DNA from: Capsulimonas corticalis
GTDB taxonomy: Bacteria; Armatimonadota; Armatimonadia; Armatimonadales; Capsulimonadaceae
Reading direction: 5' to 3'
Length of the DNA stretch: 64,000 nucleotides
Assembly (NCBI RefSeq): GCF_003574315.2
Contig: NZ_AP025739.1
Span: 2,418,001 to 2,482,000, forward strand
The position numbers were made by a program, and so were the translations under genes. This document shows positions 34,742 to 43,356 of the stretch, piece after piece. The notes beneath the pieces were generated by a model that had not been told where the DNA came from, did no database searches, and worked only from the letters and a program-made list of their open reading frames with translations. The first letter of the stretch is position 1, and every line of letters begins with the position of its first letter.

Positions 34742-35404
34742 ATGCCGGTGATTATGATAGGGCCAAATGGTGAAGAGCTGATGGAACCGACAATAGCGCC
34801 CTGCGTGGCGCGGCGGTCGGCGGGATCCGAGGACATCGACGCCGCTCTGGCGATGCGATGTCGCGACGGAGACATGTCCGCCTTCGGAGAGCTTGTCAGC
34901 CGGCATGAAAAGCGGATCTACGCTTTGGTGTCGCGCATCCTTGGCGCGACGGCCTCGGCTGACGATGTGGACGATACGGTGCAGGACGTCTTCGTGCAGG
35001 CGTGGCGGGCATTGCCGCGCTTTCGCGGCGATTCGAAATTCTCCACCTGGCTCTATCGGATCGCGACAAATATGGCGATCAAACAGTGGCACCGTCGCAA
35101 GCGGCTGCGGCTGACGGTCGCCGACGAAGAACTTCCAGAGAACTTACGGGTATCCATGATGACCGATCCAAGCCCCAGCCCGGCGGATCACGCCGAAAGC
35201 CAGGCGCGCGACCGCGCTCTGCGCGCCTCCATCGATGCGCTGCCCGAAAAACAGCGCACCGTCGTCCTGCTCCATTATTTTGAAGATTATTCCTGTGAGG
35301 AAGTCGCGCAAGTGATCGGGTGCTCCGTCGGCACCGTCTGGTCTCGCCTGCACTATGCTTGCCGCAAACTGCGCGGCAACTTAGAGTGGCTCCAGCAAGC
35401 CTGA
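34742..35404 (+). CDS. ECF sigma factor
   Basis: 220 residues if the ATG at 34742 is used (AGGA 6 bases upstream); an ATG at 34781 with GAAGAG ahead of it is an alternative. Region 2 is GDMSAFGELVSRHEKRIYALV through DTVQDVFVQAWRALPRFRGD and STWLYRIATNMAIKQWHRRK. Region 4 is LPEKQRTVVLLHYFEDYSCEE followed by the recognition helix GCSVGTVWSRLHYA. It guides RNA polymerase to stress-type promoters. The next gene, 53 bases downstream, encodes its probable membrane partner. The base composition returns to the genomic norm here, so the sigma gene marks the right edge of the transferred-looking ATPase/Toprim cassette. Confidence 0.92.
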   Translation: MPVIMIGPNGEELMEPTIAPCVARRSAGSEDIDAALAMRCRDGDMSAFGELVSRHEKRIYALVSRILGATASADDVDDTVQDVFVQAWRALPRFRGDSKFSTWLYRIATNMAIKQWHRRKRLRLTVADEELPENLRVSMMTDPSPSPADHAESQARDRALRASIDALPEKQRTVVLLHYFEDYSCEEVAQVIGCSVGTVWSRLHYACRKLRGNLEWLQQA

Positions 35405-35457
35405 CACTCGCCGGCATCGAAAGTAACGCCATAAGAGAGCGCCATCTTAATATTGTT

Positions 35458-37026
35458 ATGCTGAAATCACGCTACTACGCCTGGTTGATTCCCTACGTCG
35501 AGGGAACGCTCGATCCCAACCGCTGTCACTTATTGGAAAAGCGAATGTCCGCCGATCCGAAGCTGGCGGCGGAAGCCGAAGCGCTCCGCCGCGTGACCTC
35601 GCACCTGCGCCGGTCCGCGTCCGCCGACCCGCCGCCCGCCGTCCCGCGCTCCGTGTGGCCGCGCGTTCAGGACCGTCTGAAGGCGCGAGGGCCGGCTCCG
35701 CTGATTTCGCCGCGTCTCGCCTGGGGCGGCGCGGCCGCCATCGCCATTGGCCTCGCCTTTGCGGTGAACCAGCATTCCGATATCCCGGACGACTACTACG
35801 CGCCGCCACTGGCCGTCTCCGAAGCGCTTCGCCGCCCCGGCGGCTCGCTCTCCGCTCTGACGCCGATGACTAACGGAACATTCAGCGGTCCGGCCGACAC
35901 GTTGAATGCGATGGTGGCGAATACTCCATCTTCGGTGAAAGTCGGTTCCCGCATTGTCCCGGCGCCGAACGACGCGCCGCGGGCGTCCACTCCGCCCCAG
36001 CTGGCGAAGGCGACGCCGGCGGATGGACTCGAACCGCTGCCTGCCCGCTTCACCGGTCGCCTTGTCGGCCCGGAAACAGCCGCCTGGTCGGACGGATCGG
36101 GAGCGCGCGTTCAGATGGCGTCGATGATCTCGGCTTCCGAGGCGCCCAGCCTTTCGGAACCTGCGCTGCCCAAGTTCCGAAAAACGCATGTCGCTTTTGC
36201 CAATAAGGGGAATGCTATCCCGGCGACCGACAGCGCCTCGACCAGCGAAAATCTGATTGCGACGCCGTCCGCGACGGCGAATCCTGTTCCCGTCGTCGCC
36301 TTGCCCGCCGCACCGAGCGTCAGCATCCTGGCGCTGCATACCGCCCATCCGCTTGTCGCCAGCGGCGCGCTCCCTGCGGACCTGTTTCACCCGGCGCCGG
36401 TCGTTTCGCCGGATGCAATCGGCGTCGCCGGCGTCAATCGGTTCTTCCGTTCGCTGCCGATGGGCGCCCGGGCCGCAAGCCGTCCGATGACATCACTGGC
36501 GCCGATTGCTCCTAAAGCGCTGACCGCCGAGCAAAGCGTCGAGATCCTGCGCGCCGAGGCGCACAGCCAGCAGGAGCGCGGCCATTTCAGCAGCGCGCTC
36601 GATACCTGGCGAGACGCCGTCTTCGTGTCCCTCACGGCGCCGACATACGCCGATGAGCGCGCTACGCGGCAGGCGGTGGAGACGCTCACCATCGTGAACG
36701 AGGCCGGCCAATTGCAGGATCTTCGCACTCGGCTGGAGCGCCAGGAAGAGTTCGCCCCCGACGATGTTGTCAGCCTGCGCGCCCTTGGGTGTCTTTACAC
36801 CCTGTCCGGCGATGTCGAACAGGCGCGGACCGTCTGGAGCCAGGTGACGCAAAGCGGCATGGATATCGGGGAAGACTGGTATCAACTAGCCGGCGCCGAA
36901 CTGATCGACGGCAACACCGCCGCCGCCCGCAGCGCGTACGAGAACGCGGTCCGCCCCGGCGCCCTCCCGCTCAACTCAATCCACCGCACCGTCGCCCAGC
37001 GCTGGCTGTCCGATGCCTCGCACTAA
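35458..37026 (+). CDS. Anti-sigma-like membrane protein with a C-terminal TPR-type region
   Basis: 522 residues from the ATG at 35458; the frame extends upstream through the sigma gene but is not credible there. The first 50 residues (YYAWLIPYVEGTLDPNRCHLLEKR) have the layout of an anti-sigma N-terminal domain (helix, 'x-LxPY-EGTL', then helix) without the HxxxCxxC zinc motif. One membrane helix lies near residues 85-103 (LAWGGAAAIAIGLAFAV). A long alanine/proline-rich periplasmic linker leads to a helical TPR-like end (QERGHFSSALDTWRDAVFVS and GDVEQARTVWSQVTQ). It would hold the sigma factor at the membrane and sense a periplasmic signal; that role is inferred from position and layout. Confidence 0.72.
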   Translation: MLKSRYYAWLIPYVEGTLDPNRCHLLEKRMSADPKLAAEAEALRRVTSHLRRSASADPPPAVPRSVWPRVQDRLKARGPAPLISPRLAWGGAAAIAIGLAFAVNQHSDIPDDYYAPPLAVSEALRRPGGSLSALTPMTNGTFSGPADTLNAMVANTPSSVKVGSRIVPAPNDAPRASTPPQLAKATPADGLEPLPARFTGRLVGPETAAWSDGSGARVQMASMISASEAPSLSEPALPKFRKTHVAFANKGNAIPATDSASTSENLIATPSATANPVPVVALPAAPSVSILALHTAHPLVASGALPADLFHPAPVVSPDAIGVAGVNRFFRSLPMGARAASRPMTSLAPIAPKALTAEQSVEILRAEAHSQQERGHFSSALDTWRDAVFVSLTAPTYADERATRQAVETLTIVNEAGQLQDLRTRLERQEEFAPDDVVSLRALGCLYTLSGDVEQARTVWSQVTQSGMDIGEDWYQLAGAELIDGNTAAARSAYENAVRPGALPLNSIHRTVAQRWLSDASH

Positions 37027-37059
37027 TCACACAACACTGAGACACGATTGAAACACACG

Positions 37060-37090
37060 CGGCCTCCAAGGTGAATAACCTCGGAGGCCG
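37060..37090 (+). terminator. Hairpin after the anti-sigma-like gene
   Basis: CGGCCTCC (37060-37067) pairs with GGAGGCCG (37083-37090), and the stem can extend by AGG/CCT across a bulge. There is no strong T run. Confidence 0.55.
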
Positions 37091-37170
37091 TCGATGCTTT
37101 TCCGCCAGCCTTGGTGACCTGCCCCGACCTTCGGCCGACCTGCAAACCCAACCTTCGGCGCTTCGCGTAC

Positions 37171-37332
37171 TCCCTGGCAAACCCACCCCGGCGCTTCGCG
37201 CCACCCCTCCCGCCGACGGGAAGGGTTATTCAGAGTGTGTTATCGTAGACGACTCTCGTAAGAGGCAATCCTACAAACCCTTCCCGTCGGCGGGAGGGGT
37301 GGCGCGAAGCGCCGGGGTGGGTTTGCCAGGGA
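37171..37332. repeat. Large perfect palindromic repeat with 57-bp arms
   Basis: The arms 37171-37227 and 37276-37332 are exact reverse complements over 57 bp, separated by a 48-bp loop. The surrounding sequence (about 37120-37400) contains further copies of the same vocabulary: GCAAACCCAACC with CGGCGCTTCG at 37141-37165, and GGGTGGGTTTACC and GGGATGGGTTTGC on the right flank. It therefore looks like a nested set of related units rather than one simple hairpin. The 390-bp gap 37027-37415 holds no gene. The 57-bp arms mean DNA or RNA through it would fold very stably. Confidence 0.85.
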
Positions 37333-37415
37333 GGGGGCACCTGAAGGCCAGGGGTGGGTTTACCAAGGGGCGACCGAAGCGCCGGGATGGGTTTGCAAGG
37401 CCGAACGCCGTCCTG

Positions 37416-38411
37416 CTATTTGATCTTCATCAGCACTTTTCCGCCGCTTCTACTGTGCGTGACGTGATTGTAAGCGTCCGCCGCTTCTTCGAGCGAAAAT
37501 GTCGCGCCGATCCGGGGGGCGTGCAGGGCGCCGATTTCGAAGCCGGGGGCCAGGTCGTCGAGGATGTGCGCGCAGTCGGCGGCGTTCAGGCTGAGCGTGT
37601 TGACGCCGATCAGGCGCAGCTCGCGTCGGTAGAACGACAGTAAGTCGATCGGGACATGGCGATCGGGAGTGGCGATCACGGCGACGCGGCCCTTGTGCGC
37701 CATGGCGGCCAGCGTGGCGTCGAGCTGCGCGCCGCCGGCTGTGTCCAGCGCCACCTGCGCTCCTTGGCCGTCGGTGATCTCCTTGACGGACGCCGCGAAG
37801 GTGATGGGATCCTCCGTGAAAACGACGTGCTTGGCGCCCAGCGCGCGCGCCTCCGCTTCCCGGCTGGCGTCGCGCACGGCGGCGATCACATGCGCGCCGC
37901 GCCAGGCGGCGATCTGGACGGCGGCGCTGCCGACCGCGCCGGTTGCGCCGACCACGAGCACGGTTTGCCGGTTGATGAATCCGGCGCCATCCACGAGCGC
38001 CGCCCAGGCGGTGATGTAACCAACCCCGACACAGGCCGCTTCATCCAGGGACAATGTGCTGGGCTTGACGCGCACGCCGCCGCGCGGCAGCAGAAGGCAT
38101 TCGGCGTGGGCGCCGTCGCGCGTGAAGCCCAATTCGCCGCCGGTGCCCCAGACATGCGTCCCCACCATCGGCGCCGGCCCTTCGACCACGACGCCCGAGA
38201 AATCGCGCCCCGGCGTGCGCGGCGTCGTGGTGTGCGGCATCTTGCCCGAGACGTTTTTCACGTCGCTGGGATTGACCGCCGAGGCGTGGACCTGCACGAC
38301 GACTTCATCGTGTCCGGCCTGCGGCCTGGGGATCTGCGCGAGCTGGAGCACGGAGGGATCTCCAAAGGTCTCAAAGCGCAATGCGCGCATGGCGATGTCT
38401 TCTGTGCTCAT
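37416..38411 (-). CDS. NADPH:quinone oxidoreductase (zinc-independent MDR family)
   Basis: 332 residues from the ATG at 38411, preceded by GAGGAG. The fold is that of the medium-chain dehydrogenase/reductase superfamily: an N-terminal GroES-like domain (MRALRFETFGDPSVLQL, HASAVNPSDVKNVSG, GRDFSGVV) and a Rossmann domain with VLVVGATGAVGSAAVQIA. None of the zinc ligands of true alcohol dehydrogenases is present, which places it with quinone oxidoreductases such as QOR. Residues VIAAVRDASREAEARALGA are consistent with NADPH binding. It is divergent from the next gene by 107 bases and stands alone. The substrate is unknown, probably quinones or enals. Confidence 0.88.
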   Translation of the reverse strand: MSTEDIAMRALRFETFGDPSVLQLAQIPRPQAGHDEVVVQVHASAVNPSDVKNVSGKMPHTTTPRTPGRDFSGVVVEGPAPMVGTHVWGTGGELGFTRDGAHAECLLLPRGGVRVKPSTLSLDEAACVGVGYITAWAALVDGAGFINRQTVLVVGATGAVGSAAVQIAAWRGAHVIAAVRDASREAEARALGAKHVVFTEDPITFAASVKEITDGQGAQVALDTAGGAQLDATLAAMAHKGRVAVIATPDRHVPIDLLSFYRRELRLIGVNTLSLNAADCAHILDDLAPGFEIGALHAPRIGATFSLEEAADAYNHVTHSRSGGKVLMKIK

Positions 38412-38517
38412 CGAAAGTGCTCCTCGGTAATCGTTGACCGTCCATCTTGAAATGTCCAATGGAATCCCGGCGGCGTTCGTTCCTGCGGCCAGGTACAATG
38501 ACGTGGCCGGAGGCGCT

Positions 38518-40662
38518 ATGAGAATTTTTCGAACGATTTGGACGACGGTTAACTCCGTTTCGCTGTTGTGCGCGCTTCTTCCTGCGCTGTCCGCCGCCGG
38601 CGCCCCGCAAATGGTGACGGTCACGGTCGCGGCGAAGCCGTCAAACACCGTTGCCCCGCGCGCGGCGTTCGGCGCGGCGCTGGACGGTTATGAAAAAGGC
38701 GATGTCGCCAAGATCTACACGCCGGCCAATATCAAGGCGATCAACACGGCGGGATTTGGCGAGATCTCCTATCGCCTGCGGACGGAGCTGGGCGTCGAGG
38801 CCTGGCATTGGAACCCGCAGGGGACATGGAGCGCCGGACATTCCGGATACTGGACATCGGACTCGAAGGCCGGACCGCCGATTGGGGTCTGCAACGGATA
38901 CCGCCTGCCGAGGCGCGGCAGCACCTACGATCAGGCAAACAAAGACGGCTACTCGCGGATCGACGACGGCGACGAGACGACCTTCTGGAAGAGCAATCCC
39001 TACCTCGCGCGCCCCTACGCATCGGAGGATCATCCGCAGTGGCTGGTGGTCATCTTAGATCGCGCGCGCCCGGTCGATTCCCTGCGTATCCTCTGGGGAG
39101 CGCTCTATCCCCGACGCTATCAGGTCGAATACTGGGACGATCCAGACAACCCCGACGCCTCCGGGATCGACAATACCTATAGCCACAGCGGCGTTTGGCG
39201 TTCCTTCCCCAAAGGCGTCGTGACCGGAGCCGCCGGCGGGGACGTTCGGCTTATGCTGGCGGGCCACCCTATCTCCTGCCGCTTCGTGCGTATTCGCATG
39301 GAGGACAGCGCCGGCGGATCGGGCGTCGCCGGCGATCCGCGCGACCGTCTGGGATTCTCCGTGCGCGAGCTGTCCGTCGGATGCGCGAACCGCGATGGCA
39401 AATTCCAGGACTGGGTGCGTCACGCCAGGGACAGCGCGCGCCAGACCGTGATCTACGCCTCATCCACCGATCCCTGGCATCGCGGCGTGGACCGCGACCA
39501 GAACGTCGAGCAGCCCGGTTTCGATACGATCTACCGCAGCGGCCTCACGCGCGGCCTGCCCGTGATGGTTCCGGTTGGCCTCGCCTACGATACTCCCGAG
39601 AACTCCGTCGCCGAGATCCGCTGGCTGCGCGCGCGCGGGTATAAAATCTCGCGCGTGGAGATGGGGGAGGAGCCGGACGGCCAGTATATGACTCCCGAAG
39701 ATTACGGCGCGCTTTATGTCCAGTGGGCGGCGGCGCTGCACCGGGAGGACCCGTCGCTGATCCTGGGCGGTCCCTGTTTCCAGACCGTCTCCGAGGAAGT
39801 CCCCGCATGGCCGGACGCCGGCGCGCCCAGCCGTTCCTGGACACGCCGTTTCCTTACGTATCTGCGCGCCCACGGCGCCGCGCGGGAGCTTGGCTTCTTC
39901 AGCGTCGAGTGCTACCCCTACGACGCGATGTGCGTTCCCCCCGCTCCGCAGCTCGCGGCGCTGCCCAAGCTGCTGAGCGACGCCATGGAGCGCTGGCGCC
40001 GCGCCGGCATTCCCACGGATATTCCCTGGTTTATCACCGAATACGGCTACTCCGCCTACGCCGGCCAGCCAGAAGTGGACTTGCCCGGAGCGCTGCTGAA
40101 CGCCGAACTCGTCGCGTACTTCGTGACCCATGGCGGCGCCGGCGCTTATTTCTATGGTTGCGAGCCGAACACGCTGATCAAGGAATTGGACCAGTGCAAC
40201 ACCTGGGGCAACCTCTCGCTCTTTCAGTCGGACGACGACCGCCATATCCAAAGCCCGTTCGCGGCCTACTACGGCGCTAAACTGCTCACCCAGGAATGGT
40301 CGCAGCCGGGGGCGAAATCGCTGGAGCTCTACCCCGCCATTTGCACGGTGGCCGGATCACGCGCCCCTTCTCCCGTCACCGCCTACGCCGCCCGCCGCCC
40401 CGACGGCCGCTGGAGCCTATTGCTGCTGAACAAAGACCCCAAGCGCTCATATCGGGTGCAAGTCGGCTTCCAATCCTCACAGCGTCTGAGCGGTCCGGTG
40501 ACACTGCTCCAATACGGCCCATCGCAGTATCGATGGCATCCCGCCGATGACCACGGCTACGCATCACCCAACCGCCCGCCTCTGCGCACAATAATCTCGG
40601 CGAATACTGGGGTGACACTGCCGCCGTATTCCCTGACCGTGGAGCGCGGAATCGTGCGATAA
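38518..40662 (+). CDS. Secreted GH-A clan glycoside hydrolase with a discoidin-like domain
   Basis: 714 residues from the ATG at 38518, preceded by GGAGG. The signal peptide ends near SAAGAP. A discoidin (F5/8C-like) sandwich at about 100-300 (DGDETTFWKSNPY, PQWLVVILDRARPVDSLRIL, CRFVRIRMED) precedes and partly interrupts a (beta/alpha)8 barrel. The likely acid/base is Glu385 in MGEEPDG and the nucleophile Glu508 in FITEYGYS, the order and spacing expected of GH-A clan enzymes such as GH39 and GH51. A beta-sandwich end (SLLLLNKDPKRSYRVQV) follows. I cannot fix the family or substrate. It is probably a secreted enzyme acting on plant or microbial polysaccharide. No transport gene is nearby. 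Confidence 0.75.
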   Translation: MRIFRTIWTTVNSVSLLCALLPALSAAGAPQMVTVTVAAKPSNTVAPRAAFGAALDGYEKGDVAKIYTPANIKAINTAGFGEISYRLRTELGVEAWHWNPQGTWSAGHSGYWTSDSKAGPPIGVCNGYRLPRRGSTYDQANKDGYSRIDDGDETTFWKSNPYLARPYASEDHPQWLVVILDRARPVDSLRILWGALYPRRYQVEYWDDPDNPDASGIDNTYSHSGVWRSFPKGVVTGAAGGDVRLMLAGHPISCRFVRIRMEDSAGGSGVAGDPRDRLGFSVRELSVGCANRDGKFQDWVRHARDSARQTVIYASSTDPWHRGVDRDQNVEQPGFDTIYRSGLTRGLPVMVPVGLAYDTPENSVAEIRWLRARGYKISRVEMGEEPDGQYMTPEDYGALYVQWAAALHREDPSLILGGPCFQTVSEEVPAWPDAGAPSRSWTRRFLTYLRAHGAARELGFFSVECYPYDAMCVPPAPQLAALPKLLSDAMERWRRAGIPTDIPWFITEYGYSAYAGQPEVDLPGALLNAELVAYFVTHGGAGAYFYGCEPNTLIKELDQCNTWGNLSLFQSDDDRHIQSPFAAYYGAKLLTQEWSQPGAKSLELYPAICTVAGSRAPSPVTAYAARRPDGRWSLLLLNKDPKRSYRVQVGFQSSQRLSGPVTLLQYGPSQYRWHPADDHGYASPNRPPLRTIISANTGVTLPPYSLTVERGIVR

Positions 40663-40717
40663 TCGGCTTGTGCGGGCATAATAAAGCACATCGTATTGAG
40701 AAAAGGATAATTTGATT

Positions 40718-41029
40718 ATGATGATCACTCTGTATGTGATCTACGGTCTGATATTGATCGGCGGCGGGATTATGGGTTACGCCAAGGCAAAGTCCCAGGC
40801 GTCGCTGATCTCCGGGATCACAACGGGCGCACTCGCTCTGGCGGGCGCCGCCCTTTATGGGAGCCGCCACGACACGGTGCGTCTCGCCGAAGCGGCGCTC
40901 GCGATTATCGTCGCCGTGCTCTTTATCGTGCGCTACACGAAAACCAAGAAGGCGATGCCCGCGATTCCCGTAATCGTGCTGAGCGCCATCGTGATAGCCG
41001 CCTCATTTGTCCCGGTCGTGCGGCGCTAA
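40718..41029 (+). CDS. TMEM14-like small membrane protein
   Basis: 103 residues from the ATG at 40718 (a TTG at 40712 and an ATG at 40721 are alternatives; AAAAGGA lies at 40701-40707). Four hydrophobic segments alternate with glycine-rich turns: LYVIYGLILIGGGIMGYAKA, SLISGITTGALALAGAAL, LAEAALAIIVAVLFIVRY and IPVIVLSAIVIAASFVPV. The GYAKAKSQASLISG core matches TMEM14/UPF0136, widespread small membrane proteins of unknown function in bacteria. It is an isolated gene between the glycosidase and the gluzincin. Confidence 0.78.
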   Translation: MMITLYVIYGLILIGGGIMGYAKAKSQASLISGITTGALALAGAALYGSRHDTVRLAEAALAIIVAVLFIVRYTKTKKAMPAIPVIVLSAIVIAASFVPVVRR

Positions 41030-41097
41030 TATTTGCAGCGTTCGTCACATCAAAAATCACCATCAACGGTCCCGCTCTCTCGGCGGCGGCCGTTTTG

Positions 41098-41106
41098 TGA
41101 TATGAT
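41098..41106 (+). promoter_or_regulatory. Extended -10 promoter directly before the gluzincin gene
   Basis: TGATATGAT (TGn plus TATGAT) ends 5 bases before the ATG at 41112, so transcription would start at or next to the start codon. No -35 or Shine-Dalgarno is visible. Confidence 0.45.
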
Positions 41107-41111
41107 TAAGT

Positions 41112-42533
41112 ATGGACGCTACTGTTGGAACGAAAAAAATCCGACTGCCTTACGGAGTCGTTTTATTTTTTGTCATCTGCGCTATTGTATGGTCCGGGCA
41201 TTCCCGGCGCATGCCGCCAGCCTACAACGGCATCGTTGCGGAAGGCAAGCACGTTCGCATCTTCGCGCCAGTCGGAGAGCGAAACCACATTGATTATTTC
41301 GTCAAATCCGCAGACCACGATTTGGAGTGGTACGCCCACAACCTCCACACCCAATTGCCCGATCAACGATTTGATGTCTACCTTTACGACACGGCCAAGG
41401 ACTTCGAAAAGGTCAACGTCGAGATTAATCATATCCATACGAATACAGGGCTATGCCGGAGAGGCGTTTCGTATATTCAAGTGCAATCTGGTCCTGGAGG
41501 CGCGCCTGTTCAAGATGTCTTTGTTACTGAGGCGGTGCTTGCTCATGAATTATGCCACGCCGTTCATCAGCAGCTATTTCCCTCGTATGCGTATGCTCCC
41601 AATTGGCTTCAAGAAGGTGTTGCGGATGCGTGGTCTGAAGAAGCGATGAATGACGATGGTCCTCCCCAGGCAGAAAGGTCGAATTGGTACAGTGCCGATT
41701 TTGAGAATGTGGAAAATGCGATACATCGCCGCCAATTACTCTCATTCCACAAAATGATGATGGATCATTTTGTCGGGCATAACCCTTATTATTGTAGCCA
41801 ATTGTATGGAGAGGCGTACACGCTTATCCGCATGCTGGATGACGGTTCTCCCAGCAACGCAAAGAGGCGGGCAAGATTTCGCCAATTTCTTCAAGAGGTA
41901 AACGCCGCATCGGCTTCGAAAAATACATGGGAAAGGACAAACTCACGTTTTTTAGAACTCTTCAGCGGCGATTCGGGAAAGACGTTGAATTCGGAATATA
42001 AATCGTACGTTGCCCGCACGCGCATATTTTCGTGGTTTGCTCGAAACGGAAATGTTCAAATTTTGAAGAATGGTGATCTTCGGTCCGAATCGTTTGCAAA
42101 TCAGGCGACTATCGCCTTCAATAAACGAGCGATATGCTCTCCCAACTTTAAAATCTTTACCGACATTGATCTCTCTCCGAAGGGATCGCGGCGAGTGGAT
42201 ATTGTTCTCAGTAACGCCACTCGCGACTATTATTATTTGATCGATTTCAATAAGAATTGCATCGCTATCATGTCATATGACGGAGCGTATCATATTGCAG
42301 TGGTCTACAGGGGCGCCGTTGAAATTTTTCAGTATCCGCGCCATCATCTAGAGGTGAGCGTGCGCAATCATGACATCATTGTTCGTCTCGACGGAAAACA
42401 GACTCTCAATTGTCACGTTAAAGATCCCCGGTTTCCGAAACAGTGCTGGGGTGTTGGCGGTAATGATAGCGCTGTGACATTTTCGAATCTCCATCTGGAG
42501 CCTCTTTCAGGCGCGTCGTCTTCGCCGTCTTGA
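41112..42533 (+). CDS. Membrane-anchored gluzincin metalloprotease-like protein
   Basis: 473 residues. A membrane helix (about 13-28) is followed by a peptidase fold: VLAHELCHAVHQQL carries HExxH (His145, Glu146, His149), and the third zinc ligand Glu168 is in WLQEGVADAW 19 residues later, the gluzincin spacing. The C-terminal 150 residues (about 315-470) are a beta-sandwich resembling LamG or DUF1080 modules (FKIFTDIDLSPKGSRRVDIV, YYYLIDFNKNC, HHLEVSVRNHDIIVRLDG). It would cleave peptides or process carbohydrate-linked targets outside the cytoplasm. The gene is AT-richer than the genes on either side, has no Shine-Dalgarno and probably came in by transfer. Its stop codon lies inside the next promoter. 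Confidence 0.78.
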   Translation: MDATVGTKKIRLPYGVVLFFVICAIVWSGHSRRMPPAYNGIVAEGKHVRIFAPVGERNHIDYFVKSADHDLEWYAHNLHTQLPDQRFDVYLYDTAKDFEKVNVEINHIHTNTGLCRRGVSYIQVQSGPGGAPVQDVFVTEAVLAHELCHAVHQQLFPSYAYAPNWLQEGVADAWSEEAMNDDGPPQAERSNWYSADFENVENAIHRRQLLSFHKMMMDHFVGHNPYYCSQLYGEAYTLIRMLDDGSPSNAKRRARFRQFLQEVNAASASKNTWERTNSRFLELFSGDSGKTLNSEYKSYVARTRIFSWFARNGNVQILKNGDLRSESFANQATIAFNKRAICSPNFKIFTDIDLSPKGSRRVDIVLSNATRDYYYLIDFNKNCIAIMSYDGAYHIAVVYRGAVEIFQYPRHHLEVSVRNHDIIVRLDGKQTLNCHVKDPRFPKQCWGVGGNDSAVTFSNLHLEPLSGASSSPS

Positions 42534-42559
42534 CAGTTTCGTGCGTGATTGGCTATACT
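42530..42559 (+). promoter_or_regulatory. Sigma-70 promoter of the sigma/partner/barrel unit
   Basis: TTGACA at 42530-42535, 18 bp, TATACT at 42554-42559. The -35 box contains the TGA stop of the gluzincin gene (42531-42533). Confidence 0.75.
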
Positions 42560-42601
42560 TTGGCCTACTACGCCCCGGAATATATTTGCGGCTCGTTGGG
42601 T

Positions 42602-42622
42602 AAGAACATGAGTAATGTTCTT
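42602..42622 (+). promoter_or_regulatory. Hairpin in the sigma gene leader
   Basis: AAGAACAT (42602-42609) pairs with ATGTTCTT (42615-42622) around a 5-base loop, 17 bases before the GTG start. It sits where it could affect ribosome access or mRNA stability. It has no T run, so it is not a terminator. Confidence 0.45.
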
Positions 42623-42639
42623 CAAAAGCGAGCCTAACC

Positions 42640-43284
42640 GTGTCATTTGTACTTCAGAAAAAACTGGCGAATGCGCCGCAGGCGAGAGGTAAGCTGTACG
42701 TGTCGCCGGAAGAAAAAGCGATTATCGAACGCTGCAAGCAAGGGGACTTGGCGGCGTTCAACGAACTGGTGAAGCGGTACGAGAAGCCGGTCTACAACTT
42801 CGCGTATCGATTGACGGGTAGTTATGACGATGCAAACGATGTCGCGCAGGACGCTTTTGTGCGCGTGTTCAACGCGATCGGAAGCTTCCGGGGCGATGCT
42901 TCGTTCACGACATGGCTGTTTCGGATTACCACCAATGTCTTCTTAGACGAGCGCAAAAAGGCCAAGGCGCACCCGCAGACCTCGCTGGACGAGCAGATGG
43001 AGCTGGGCGAATCGGCGGTCGCGCGCCAGATCGAGGATCCGGGGCCGTCGCCCGAGGATCTGACCGAAGAGGCCGAGCGCGGGAAGATCCTTCAGGACGC
43101 CGTCTCGTCGCTGCCCGAGTACCAGCGAACCATGGTCGTGCTGTATCACTCGCAGCAGAAGTCGTATGAAGAGATCGCCGAGATCATGGATCTGCCGATC
43201 GGAACGGTGAAAAGCCGACTCAACCGCGCCCGACTCGCGCTCAAGGAAAAATTGACTCCGCTGCGGGAACTTTTCAACGCGTGA
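42640..43284 (+). CDS. ECF sigma factor (RpoE/SigW-like)
   Basis: 214 residues with a GTG start at 42640; no ATG upstream in frame fits, and GCGAG lies 10 bases ahead. Region 2 is GDLAAFNELVKRYEKPVYNFA, DDANDVAQDAFVRVFNAIGS and FTTWLFRITTNVFLDERKK. Region 4 is SSLPEYQRTMVVLYHSQQKS with the recognition helix MDLPIGTVKSRLNRARL. The LPIGTVKSRL sequence is the one seen in RpoE-type envelope-stress factors. The partner gene follows after an attenuator-like hairpin, and an outer-membrane barrel gene after that, so the target is plausibly envelope biogenesis. Confidence 0.95.
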   Translation: MSFVLQKKLANAPQARGKLYVSPEEKAIIERCKQGDLAAFNELVKRYEKPVYNFAYRLTGSYDDANDVAQDAFVRVFNAIGSFRGDASFTTWLFRITTNVFLDERKKAKAHPQTSLDEQMELGESAVARQIEDPGPSPEDLTEEAERGKILQDAVSSLPEYQRTMVVLYHSQQKSYEEIAEIMDLPIGTVKSRLNRARLALKEKLTPLRELFNA

Positions 43285-43356
43285 CGGCGTCATACACCCA
43301 AGCGGCCCGCAATGGCGCGGCGCCGCCCAAATTTATGAGACGATGACGCCATTGAT

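Noticed and set aside
37027-37415. CRISPR array or tandem repeat locus
   Set aside because: The repeated words are inverted and irregularly spaced, with no constant repeat-spacer pattern and no cas gene nearby.
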